Below are positions 42,215-51,200 of a DNA stretch of 64,000 bases, one piece after another. The stretch lies in NCBI RefSeq assembly GCF_051650185.1, contig NZ_JBOFIN010000077.1, forward strand, positions 1 through 64,000, written 5' to 3'. Source of the DNA: Scandinavium sp051650185 (lineage in GTDB: Bacteria; Pseudomonadota; Gammaproteobacteria; Enterobacterales; Enterobacteriaceae). Position 1 is the stretch's first letter; the number at the start of each line of letters is the position of its first letter. A model generated the notes under the pieces. It saw only the letters and a list, made by a program, of their open reading frames with translations, ran no database searches and was not told the DNA's origin. The position numbers and the translations under genes were made by a program.

Positions 42215-43321
42215 TTATTTTTGCATGCGATCCAGTTGCGTTTTGTCGGCCGCTTCTGCTTTATTTGCCAGCCCCTGAAACTCATCGGGAGAATAATAAT
42301 CAGCGGGCGCTGGCAAGCGTTCCATATCGCGCCCTTTGTGAATTTGCAGTTCACCCAGAGTAGAAAGTCGGTACCGCACAACCGTATCCGGCATCATTAA
42401 ATGGAACGGTTCGGCTTTTTCAAACGGCACCGGGGTTGGCACACGGCTGTCGCTCAAAGAATAATTGCGTTTCAGCACCAGAAATTTATCCGGCACTCTG
42501 CGTTTGCTGTTCCACCAGTCGCCGTCAATTTCGCGGAATTTCTTTTCAGTCTCTTCTCGCGTGGCAACATCAAGCCCGACAAGGGCTTTGTGTAATTCGG
42601 CATCCATGGCTTTGTTATAATCCTCAACCGACCCGGCATGGCCTTGCAGAATGACGTTAATCGCAAGCCTGGCACCGAGCAAGTTCGAATAAAGATCTTC
42701 GGGCGAAAACGCCGATATTTCCTCTGAGAATCCTGGCACCGACTGAAAACCATACCATTGCGCAATCTCGTGCCACTGCGCTAATTCGAAGCCGATTTTC
42801 CCTGCGAGCCAGGCGGCGAGCGTATAGCGCTGAGTCATGCCCGCAGGCGGCGTGAAGGCATTCAGCTGAATACGGCGCAGCCCTAACTCTTCGCTGTAGA
42901 ACAGCCGCCATTGCTGCCCCAGTTTGGGGTAGATTTCAGAGAATAAATAGAAGGTGTTATCGGCCGTGTCGCGCACATGGGCAATATCAATAAAGCCCCC
43001 GCGATGGGTATAGATGAGGCCGCTTTTCTCATCGCTGAGCCCAACAAGGTTTTTCACGGCCCCCAGCGCGCTGTCGTTGTAATGATGATGCCCCAGGCCA
43101 TCCAGCGTCAGCACGTTGCCAATCTGATATACCGGGATCGGCACTCCTACAGCACGTACGTTGAGATCGTAACCAAAGGCACAGCAAGGGCGCAGCGATT
43201 CAGGCGCAGAAAGTTTTTGCACAACCGGCGAAACGCGATGTGCGTGTTCTATCGGCAGCAAGGTTTCTGCCGCCATCGCTGCACTGCTTAACATCATCAG
43301 ACTCAGCCACCACCCTCGCAT
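42215..43321 (-). CDS. DUF4056 secreted protein
   Basis: This 368-residue protein has a Sec signal (MRGWWLSLMMLSSAAMA) without a lipobox, so it is probably periplasmic. It resembles DUF4056 proteins. Polar motifs that could be catalytic or metal-binding are LGHHHYND, YTHRGGFIDIAHVRDTADN and a Cys-Cys pair near residue 43. The ATG at 43321 overlaps the preceding stop (TGATG); a TTG one codon earlier is unlikely. It is the last gene of the MscS-barrel-barrel-barrel operon. No function is known to me for this family. Confidence 0.75.
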   Translation of the reverse strand: MRGWWLSLMMLSSAAMAAETLLPIEHAHRVSPVVQKLSAPESLRPCCAFGYDLNVRAVGVPIPVYQIGNVLTLDGLGHHHYNDSALGAVKNLVGLSDEKSGLIYTHRGGFIDIAHVRDTADNTFYLFSEIYPKLGQQWRLFYSEELGLRRIQLNAFTPPAGMTQRYTLAAWLAGKIGFELAQWHEIAQWYGFQSVPGFSEEISAFSPEDLYSNLLGARLAINVILQGHAGSVEDYNKAMDAELHKALVGLDVATREETEKKFREIDGDWWNSKRRVPDKFLVLKRNYSLSDSRVPTPVPFEKAEPFHLMMPDTVVRYRLSTLGELQIHKGRDMERLPAPADYYSPDEFQGLANKAEAADKTQLDRMQK

Positions 43322-44451
43322 CAAAACGCCTCCGCAACCTGAAAATAAAAACCGGCGCTCTCGCGACCAAACCCTAAATCGAGCCGGATGTTCATCGACG
43401 GCTTCACTTCGAAACGATACCCGACACCCACCGTGGGCAGTAGCGGGTGTTCACCTAAATCTGCCGGAGAACTGCCCAGCGCCCCCACCCCTGCCCACAG
43501 CACATAGCCGTGTCGCCAGTTTAGCTTTTGACGGTACTCCACCTGGCCGCTGACCACGTCATTATCGCGGTAGCGCCCCTGGTAATAACCACGAAGGCGG
43601 CTGTCATCGCCTGCCTGCGAAAGCCTGTCCCACGGCACATCACCGTGAGTAAAGCGCCCCCATAAATCGAACGCCAGCACGCGTTTATCATCTATCGGAT
43701 GATAGTAATTGTATTGCAGCTGCGTGGCGGTGAAATGGGTATCCGACCCCAGCGCCGGGTCGAAATAGCTGTATTCAATGCTGATAAATTGCCCGCGCTG
43801 CGGCCGGGTAATCACATCGCGGGAATCGTAGTTCAGGCTGATTGTCGCGCCAGAACTGACAGGCGTCGTGGAGTCAGCATATTGCGAGAATTTATCGTTC
43901 GGCTGCCGGTCTTCCACATTGGCGTTCATCGCGGAGAAGTCCCAGCCCGCACCGAGATATAAATTGGGCGCCAGCTGTCGCATCAGCTGCGGATGCACCT
44001 GAATGGAATTGTTGTCGTATTTTTGCGAGCTGCCCTGTGCCGCGTCGTAGCCCACGCCCCAGAATTTGGTTGGCACTCTCGCCACACCGCCATCCACAAA
44101 CAGCCGCCAGCGATCGTCGGTAAAAAAGGTGTAATTGTGTAACCCCAATCCCAGCGCGCCGCTGGTGCTGACAAAGCCGGTAAAAGAGAGGGATGAGTTT
44201 TGCGTGGTTTTATCGTTCGAATCAACACGGTAAATCCCGGCCACCGCCGTCCCTAACCCAAGGCGAAGCTCCGGGGTGTAAAACGGCCCCGGCAGCACGC
44301 TCCAGTCAATGCCTTTGCCAGGATCGTACTGATTGTCTGCGCCCAGTTTTCCCAGAAAGTCATCAATGGTTTTTTCATCCAGCGCTGCAAGCGTTAAGGG
44401 CGTCCAGCTCACGCTCATAACGCCCAACGTTGCCATCATCCATTTTTTCAT
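43321..44451 (-). CDS. BamA/TamA-like outer-membrane barrel without POTRA (copy 1)
   Basis: This 376-residue protein has a signal peptide ending near LTLAA and an outer-membrane barrel of Omp85 type. The loop-6 motif characteristic of the superfamily appears as SRLRGYYQGRYRDN (consensus VRGF/Y), and the protein ends in FYFQVAEAF. There is no room for POTRA domains; only about 45 residues precede the barrel. It overlaps its upstream and downstream neighbours by single bases. Roles in lipid or protein traffic are possible but unshown. Confidence 0.8.
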   Translation of the reverse strand: MKKWMMATLGVMSVSWTPLTLAALDEKTIDDFLGKLGADNQYDPGKGIDWSVLPGPFYTPELRLGLGTAVAGIYRVDSNDKTTQNSSLSFTGFVSTSGALGLGLHNYTFFTDDRWRLFVDGGVARVPTKFWGVGYDAAQGSSQKYDNNSIQVHPQLMRQLAPNLYLGAGWDFSAMNANVEDRQPNDKFSQYADSTTPVSSGATISLNYDSRDVITRPQRGQFISIEYSYFDPALGSDTHFTATQLQYNYYHPIDDKRVLAFDLWGRFTHGDVPWDRLSQAGDDSRLRGYYQGRYRDNDVVSGQVEYRQKLNWRHGYVLWAGVGALGSSPADLGEHPLLPTVGVGYRFEVKPSMNIRLDLGFGRESAGFYFQVAEAF

Positions 44452-45410
44452 CAGAATCGGTATTCACCCGCGAGAAAGAAGCTGTTGCGGTCGTTAAAGC
44501 CAAATTCAGTCAACACGTTGAAGTTTTGGGTAATTTCATACTGCGCGCCCACCAGCATATTCCACGGCGAAGTGAGGTGCTGTTTAACATCAAAGCGCCC
44601 ATTCTCCACCACGTTATCCAGTGCGGAAGGCAGGTTGAGATCGGACAAATTGCCTTTAAATTCCTGCTCAACGTCCTGGTACATGGCGCCAATCCAGATG
44701 CCCAGATGCGAAGGCCCGGAAATCCCCTGGAACTCAAAGCGATATCCCACGCGTGGCGACACGGTGAGGGCTGAAATTTTGCCGTCAAGAATGTCGAAAC
44801 TGGTCTGCGTGTAGTTGGTATCAATCAGCCCAAACCAGTTCTGATAGCCTCCTGCCAGCGTCACACCCGTGCCGTAAGTGGTGCCTTCGAAGTTGAGGGT
44901 GAAATTCAAATCCTGCAAAGCGCCGCTTTCATATCCGGCATGAACCGCCTGAGCAATCAGGCGATTAGGATCAAGGCGGCCGTACTGCGACGGATCGGCA
45001 TTGACCGAGATCTGCGACACCGACGATCCCTTGGTATGACCGACGATCCCATAGACGTTCAGGAACGGAAACACCCACATGTCCAGGCGCAGGTTCTCGG
45101 TTTTGCTTTTTTCACGGGTATCGCCCACGCCAATCATGAACATGTCGTCCGGAATAGGCCTGCCGCCAACCTGAAGCCCGCTCAGCGCGATGCTCTCGAC
45201 GTTCACGTCCTGACGCATATTCATGTAGCTCAGGTTGACGCCAAATGGCAGCGGGATGGAATACCCACGCGCGCGCGCTTCATCACCCCAGATGGGGAAC
45301 ATACTGTCGCTTGAGGTTGTGTCGTCTGCCGCACTGCTCGTGGTCGTCGCAGCGCTCGCCGCTCCGGAGAGCAGCACCAGCGAGACCAGAATTCGGTTCC
45401 ATTTCATCAT
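44451..45410 (-). CDS. Outer-membrane beta-barrel protein of unknown family
   Basis: I do not recognise this 319-residue protein. It has a signal peptide (MMKWNRILVSLVLLSGAASA), a Ser/Thr/Asp-rich linker and alternating strands, and ends in EFGFNDRNSFFLAGEYRF with a terminal Phe, the mark of an outer-membrane barrel. Segments such as NVYGIVGHTKGSSVSQISV and SALTVSPRVGYRFEFQGISG look like strands. The ATG at 45410 or the next codon at 45407 could start it. It lies between two BamA-like genes: 26 bases after the upstream one, with its stop overlapping the downstream one. Confidence 0.72.
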   Translation of the reverse strand: MMKWNRILVSLVLLSGAASAATTTSSAADDTTSSDSMFPIWGDEARARGYSIPLPFGVNLSYMNMRQDVNVESIALSGLQVGGRPIPDDMFMIGVGDTREKSKTENLRLDMWVFPFLNVYGIVGHTKGSSVSQISVNADPSQYGRLDPNRLIAQAVHAGYESGALQDLNFTLNFEGTTYGTGVTLAGGYQNWFGLIDTNYTQTSFDILDGKISALTVSPRVGYRFEFQGISGPSHLGIWIGAMYQDVEQEFKGNLSDLNLPSALDNVVENGRFDVKQHLTSPWNMLVGAQYEITQNFNVLTEFGFNDRNSFFLAGEYRF

Positions 45411-45436
45411 CGTTTCTCGTCAGGTCGTCGCCCCGG

Positions 45437-46564
45437 TCACAGCCCGGAACCGACATTAAAATAGACCGCCTGCTCATGGTCACTGAAAGCGACGTCTACT
45501 CCCGTATGCAGCCCGTACTCCCGGGCAATCAAATAGCGAAACCCTGTGCCCCAGGCGACCTGGGTCTCATCAAACAGATGGCTGGCCTCGTCGCTGGCGC
45601 TGCCTGCACCGACAAAGCCAAGCAGCACCCAGCGCGGCGTGACATTCCAGGCCAGCTGGGTTTGCAACGTGCCGACATAATCGCCCTGATAGCGATAACG
45701 CGAGATGCCGCGCAAATCGATAAACGGTCGCGCCATCGGCGGGAGATGCGCATCGCTGTGGGTGAGCGACTGATAGTTTCCGGCAAGGGACAGCGTCAGG
45801 GTTGAGCTGAGCGGCATGAAATACTTCCCGTCAAGCTCGAGCTGGTTATAACGATAGTCGCCCCCCAAAAAACTGCTGTAAAAACGGTACTCTCCGCTCA
45901 GTGAAAGCCCGTCGCTTGGCCAAAACAGATTATTGGTGGTGTCATACTCTGCCACCAGCCCTACCGCCGACGAGGTGCTGTTATCACCCAGCACGCGTTT
46001 CCAGACTTTATTAATAACGGGGTTGTTGTCGGCCGACACGTCCAGGTTTATCCAGACCTGACTCACGCCGACAAACACCGGGGAATCCCCCACGCGAAAC
46101 TGCAACTTTTGCATTCCGCCATAGCCTTTGGAGGTGGTGTTGATCGCCTTATCGTGGCCAAACCCCGCCACATCACCCGAATAAATATCGATGTTGACGT
46201 TGGCGTAGCCTGCGCCGCCCAGCCAGCGAATGCGGTCGTTATTCCATGTATGGCGATGCCCGCCGCCGACAAACCAGGTGCCGTTTTGCGTGCCGCCGCC
46301 GCCAAAGGCGCTGAAGGCAGGCGGAATGTACCGCCCTCCTTGCTGCGTCCCTTTGCCATGCAAAAACAACCCGAACAGGCCGCCGCCGTAACCGACCGCG
46401 GGCTCGGTAATGATCATCGGTACGGGAAGAAATCCGTACGGGTTATCCCGCAGGTAAGCGCTCATATCGAGCATCCCATCTTCGGGGTCGAACAGGCTCG
46501 CCGCCGGGCTTGTGCTGGCGTACAACAGCAGCATCAGCAGCCATCCCAGCCGGGGTAGTCTCAT
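45437..46564 (-). CDS. BamA/TamA-like outer-membrane barrel without POTRA (copy 2)
   Basis: This 375-residue protein has a signal peptide (MRLPRLGWLLMLLLYASTSPAAS) and an Omp85-like barrel. The loop-6 motif appears as DLRGISRYRYQGDYV. Glycine-rich early strands (PAVGYGGGLFGLFLHG) resemble BamA/TamA-type surface antigens. Like its partner at 43321-44451 it lacks POTRA domains; the two differ clearly in sequence, so they are not a recent duplication. Its ATG overlaps the stop of the MscS-type gene by four bases. Confidence 0.8.
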   Translation of the reverse strand: MRLPRLGWLLMLLLYASTSPAASLFDPEDGMLDMSAYLRDNPYGFLPVPMIITEPAVGYGGGLFGLFLHGKGTQQGGRYIPPAFSAFGGGGTQNGTWFVGGGHRHTWNNDRIRWLGGAGYANVNIDIYSGDVAGFGHDKAINTTSKGYGGMQKLQFRVGDSPVFVGVSQVWINLDVSADNNPVINKVWKRVLGDNSTSSAVGLVAEYDTTNNLFWPSDGLSLSGEYRFYSSFLGGDYRYNQLELDGKYFMPLSSTLTLSLAGNYQSLTHSDAHLPPMARPFIDLRGISRYRYQGDYVGTLQTQLAWNVTPRWVLLGFVGAGSASDEASHLFDETQVAWGTGFRYLIAREYGLHTGVDVAFSDHEQAVYFNVGSGL

Positions 46565-48177
46565 GCATCGGTCCTTTGAGGCGGTGTGGCCGGAGCCGCA
46601 TACCAGTTCTCTTTGGCGACCATCACGGCGCCTTCCGGTTGCAGCACAAAGTTTGGCGACATTATCTGTACGTTAAATTCGTTGAAGACATCCTGGATGT
46701 GGCTGTGCAGCGCATTACGAGCCACCGCCAGGGAGGTGCCAGGCAGCAACTTCACCTGCAGTTCATAGGAAATATACCAGTCCATCAGGCTCAATTGCCG
46801 CACAATCGGCGGCTGACTGTGGTCAATGCCTTCAGCTCGACGGGCCGCCAGTTCAAGCATGGCGTGAACCTGCCGCCAGGGTGTGTCATAACCGATAGTG
46901 ACACCGGTAGTGAGATTGACGCCCCCGCCAGGATTCTGTGCACTGAGGTTGGTAATTTTGCCGCTGACCACCACCGCATTGGGGACGGTCACCACATAGT
47001 TTTCACGGGTGATGATTTTGGTTGCCAGCATGCCGATTTCACTCACCTGTCCTTCGTTATCCGCAATACGAATCACATCGCCCTTACGCAGCGCCCGGGA
47101 GTAAATCAGCACCAGACCGCTCATTGCATGGTTCATCAACCCGGCCGATCCTAACGTCAGCATCAAACCGAAAAAGACACTGATGCCTTTAAAGGCCAGC
47201 GAGTTGGCTCCGGGTAAGAAGGGATAAGCGGCAGACAAAGCGAATAACCAGACCATGACCGTGATCAGCCTTCGCGTCGCACCGACCGTTTCGGGGTGAA
47301 GACCAGGGACCTGAACTTTACCCGCCTCAACCTGGTTGAGTAAAACCTTGAGTAATTTAATTATAAACGAAGTAATCAGGAAGATTATCAAGACGATAAC
47401 TAAACCCGGCAGCGCAGAGACTATCGACAACGCAATCTTTTGCAGCACCAGTACGGTCCAGTCGCCGAGCGATTCGCCCCACACCCGGGTCCACGGGAAA
47501 AGGCTGAACATCCAGCCAAGCCACAGGTAAGCCGCCACCAGGCTCAACAGGATCATCAACAGGCCAAACAGCTTTGACTCAATGGCCCCAAGAAAACGCC
47601 GCCAGCTGTGCGGGATGAGGCCGCGTTTTTCCAACAGCATCCGGCGGTTATAACGCTGCACCCAGCGCCAGGCGCGGTAAGCACCGTAACAAAACAGCGC
47701 CAGAACCCCCGCGCCCAGTACTGATTTCACCCCTGCCAGTGCCAGATAGCCGGTGTTGTACTGGTCACGCAGCGCGGTACGCTGCAACTCCATTCGCGCC
47801 AACACTCGCTGTGCCGCCTGATCGAGCGTTAAATCGTCGCCTTCATCAAGGTCAGCCTGGCTGAGCAGCATGATGGGTTTGCCGTTCATCAGGAACAGCC
47901 GCGCAGGCTGGTGGTAACGGGTGACAGGTTCGATGGTCAGCGGTTTGCTGACATCCTCACGGGTGAAGGCTCGTAGCGTATTACGAATGCGCAGCACGCG
48001 CTCTTCCGGCGTACTGAGGCCAAAGGTGGCCTGAAGCATGACGATGGGTTGATGGAAAATATAAACCGTTCGCGCCCGTTCCTGGTCGGTCGGCTGCTGC
48101 CGGGGCTCAGCGGCAAAAAGCGGAAACGCGAGCAACAATGAGATCCACGCCAGCAAAACATGCCGCATCCTGTTCAT
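46561..48177 (-). CDS. MscS-type mechanosensitive channel with periplasmic domain
   Basis: This 538-residue protein starts with a signal peptide (MNRMRHVLLAWISLLLAFPLFAA). A periplasmic domain follows (about 24-125), then several inner-membrane helices. The MscS pore and beta domains come next (FFGLMLTLGSAGLMNHAMSGLVLIYSRALRKGDVIRI, then VTVPNAVVVSGKITNLS). A cytoplasmic alpha/beta domain ends the protein. It thus resembles the larger MscK/YbiO-like members more than ybdG. A GTG at 48186 is an alternative start. It is the first gene of the five-gene envelope operon. Confidence 0.85.
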   Translation of the reverse strand: MNRMRHVLLAWISLLLAFPLFAAEPRQQPTDQERARTVYIFHQPIVMLQATFGLSTPEERVLRIRNTLRAFTREDVSKPLTIEPVTRYHQPARLFLMNGKPIMLLSQADLDEGDDLTLDQAAQRVLARMELQRTALRDQYNTGYLALAGVKSVLGAGVLALFCYGAYRAWRWVQRYNRRMLLEKRGLIPHSWRRFLGAIESKLFGLLMILLSLVAAYLWLGWMFSLFPWTRVWGESLGDWTVLVLQKIALSIVSALPGLVIVLIIFLITSFIIKLLKVLLNQVEAGKVQVPGLHPETVGATRRLITVMVWLFALSAAYPFLPGANSLAFKGISVFFGLMLTLGSAGLMNHAMSGLVLIYSRALRKGDVIRIADNEGQVSEIGMLATKIITRENYVVTVPNAVVVSGKITNLSAQNPGGGVNLTTGVTIGYDTPWRQVHAMLELAARRAEGIDHSQPPIVRQLSLMDWYISYELQVKLLPGTSLAVARNALHSHIQDVFNEFNVQIMSPNFVLQPEGAVMVAKENWYAAPATPPQRTDA

Positions 48178-48232
48178 AATCAACACCCGCAGAAGTGAAT
48201 ATTTTCGTTATTATTCATAAGCTCAAAAGCAA

Positions 48233-48270
48233 AAGGCTGGCTTACTCTTTGTTGAGCATAGACCAGCCTT
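48233..48270 (-). terminator. Possible terminator of the giant autotransporter gene
   Basis: AAGGCTGG (48233-48240) and CCAGCCTT (48263-48270) are exact inverted repeats 19 bases past the autotransporter stop. On the minus strand TTTGCTTTTG follows. The loop is long (22 bases), so strength is uncertain. Confidence 0.45.
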
Positions 48271-48288
48271 AGGCTATTTCAAGACGCC

Positions 48289-51200
48289 TCAGAAACGGAT
48301 TTTCATCCCCACTGACGCGGAGAGGTTCGCGTCGAGGCTGGAATCGCCCCCGTTATCCCAGGTTTTGCCCACTTCGGTGTAAGCCTGAACGTCACTGGTG
48401 ACGGTCCAGGTGGCGCCAACAGCGGCTTCCGTCGCAGAAAACTTCTGACTGGATTTCAGCGTTGTTTTCCCGTTGCTGTTGTCGCCGCTGCGGTAGGTCA
48501 CGCCGTCTTCCCCGTCGCTCAGCTCCTGCCAGTAGTTCACCCGAACATAGGGTTTTACCTTGCCCATGTTGGTGTCGTAATCGGCTGTCAGGCGTGCGCC
48601 AAGACGTCCAATCACGGCACTGTCGGCATCCACGGTTACTTTGGTGTTGACGCCGTCATTGAGCGTGGTGTCGTCGAAGTTGCTCCACTGCCAGACCAGT
48701 TGTGCCTGCGGCTCAAAGGCCCAGTTGCTGTCGCCAATTTGCCACGGTTTGCCCACTTCAACGGAGGCAGTAAGGGTGTTGCCGTCCGGATGATAGGTGT
48801 CGTTGCTGCCTTCACTTTTCAAATCGACAGAGTGATAGCCGTATTGCAGGACGTTATCGACATACAGGCCGTCGGTGTCTGTCCAGGTCGCATACCCGCC
48901 AAGATAAGAAGAGAAGGTGGAGTTATAGGCTGAACCGCCGCCCATTCCGGTGTTGCCGCTGACGGAGCTGTCGAGATCCATAAAGGTGGTGTAAATACCT
49001 GAACGCCATTTGTCGTTCTGCCACAGATCGAGCCCCATCTGCATGCCATCGTACTGCGAATGACTTTTGCTGCTGGTTGCGTCGTTCAGATGCTGATCCA
49101 CCGTTTTGGTCAGGTAACGCGCCCAGAAGCGCCCTTCCTGATCTTCCGGCACATCGGCACGCCACGGCTGTTCGTCGCCGACGCGCTGATGCAACGTGCC
49201 GAGTACAAACAAATCAGCCTGACGCACAATCGACGGCAGCGTATCGAAGCCCGGAACCACCGGGCTGTAACCCGCCCGCAGGAACCAGTCTTCCCCTGCT
49301 CCGCTCGCATTCCCGGCGTACAGCTGATACTGCCAGGCTCCGGCGATCAGCTTTTGCTCGCCAATGGAAAACGCGTCTTTGGTGGTTTGTGCGGTCGTCG
49401 TCGCGCCATTGAGGGCTTCCACCACCATAATGCCATCGCCGGTTGTCGGTTCACCAAGTTGGCTCACGTCAATATCCAGCAGCGTGCGTCCGGTCGCCGT
49501 TCCGCCGTTGATCACCAGCTTGTCTGCGACACCAGGACTGTGCTGCTGAGCGGCGATTTTCAGCGTGCCGTCCATCCCAACGTAATCCCCGTTCACGGTC
49601 AGCGTTGAACCGACGTTTCCGCCGCGCAGATTGACCGTTCCCTGGTTCACCAGGCCCGCCACCGTTTGATTACGCCCGCCTGTATCAAGTGTCCCGTTCT
49701 GGCTGACGATATGCAGCGAGTTAGCGCTGAAGCGAGAAACGCCTCCCGCCAGCAGCGTGCCGTTTTCCACCAGCGTCATACCTCGCCAGGTATTGATGCC
49801 ATTCAGCACCGTGGTGCCGCTGCCGCGCTGGATGAAATCACCGGTGCCGGAGATAGTGCCGTCGAGATCCAAAGTGTTATTACGGTTCACCACCAGGTCG
49901 CCCAGGTTAACGATATTGCCCGTCACGCTGCCGCTGCCTCCGCCCGTTCCCAGTTGCAGCGTGCCATTAAGAATGGTGGTCTTGCCCTCGAAAGTGCTGT
50001 CTTTGGTCAGGGTGAGGGTGCCGTCGCCTGCTTTGGTCAAATCGCCGCTGCCACCGACTGCCGCCAGTAACGACACGTTGTTGCCGTTGGTATCGAGGGT
50101 GCCGCCGTCGCCGCTCAGCGTCCAGGCGCGGGAAGTCTCAAAGGCTGATGCGTAACGGAATGTCCCGCCGTTCAGCGTAATGCCGGTGCCGGATGCCCCC
50201 AGATTGCTGTCTTTCGCCACCTGCAGCACGCCATCACTGACGGTGGTGCCGCCCTGATACTGGTTATCCGCCGTCAGGATCAGCGTGCCGAGATCGGCTT
50301 TGTCCAGCCCGCCGCTGCCGTTAATCACGGAGTTAATCGTGGCGGTATAGCCTTTACCTGCAAGGGTTCCATCCCCGACGCGAATCAATGTGTCCGCGGT
50401 GTTGGTGGTGATCGTCCCGTCGTTTATCACATACCCGTCGGTCGTGAACTGTGCGCCGCTGATGACGATCGCACCGAGGCTGTTATCGACCGTCACATTT
50501 CCCACTTCCCCGCTGAACACCGCAAAGGCACCATCGCTGAAACGGGTATTGAATTTGCCTCCCGGATCGGTCAAATCCGTCGTCCAGTTATCGTTGCCGT
50601 TGCTGTTTTGCCAGACGCCGTCGCCGCCGTCGATTTTGCCGTTGTTCTTCAGCACCCCGCCTGCGCCGCCGGTGCCATCCCAGAAGCGCATGGTGTAACC
50701 CGTGCGGTTGACGAGGTTGACCTGACCGTCAATCGAGGTCTGGACATACAGATCGTCTGCCGCCTCCGGGGCTGCGCCTATCTCCAGAATACGGTGGGTT
50801 AAAGCACCGGTGTAGTTGATGACGCGATAAACGCCGACGTCAAAATTCCCGCCCGGGGTCTGGGTGATATTGAGCTTACCGTCGAGGGTCAGATCGCCGT
50901 TCACGTTGAGCAGGTCGTTCAGCGCCCCGCCCGGGGTACCGGACTGGCCGAACTGGAAATCGAGCTGGGCATTGCTGGCCAGCGTAAGGCTCTGCATGGT
51001 CAACTCCCCGACGCTCCCGAGGGTGCTGCCCGGCGCCAGATGCCCGTTATCCACCACGCTGACATTGCCGCCGAGTGTGCCATTGCCACCGAGAGTGGCA
51101 TTGCCTGCCACGCTGGTTGCCCCTGTCGCCGCACTCTGATTACCGTTAATCAGCAATACGCCTTTCAGCACGGAGGCCGCGCCGGTAAACGTGTTATCTG

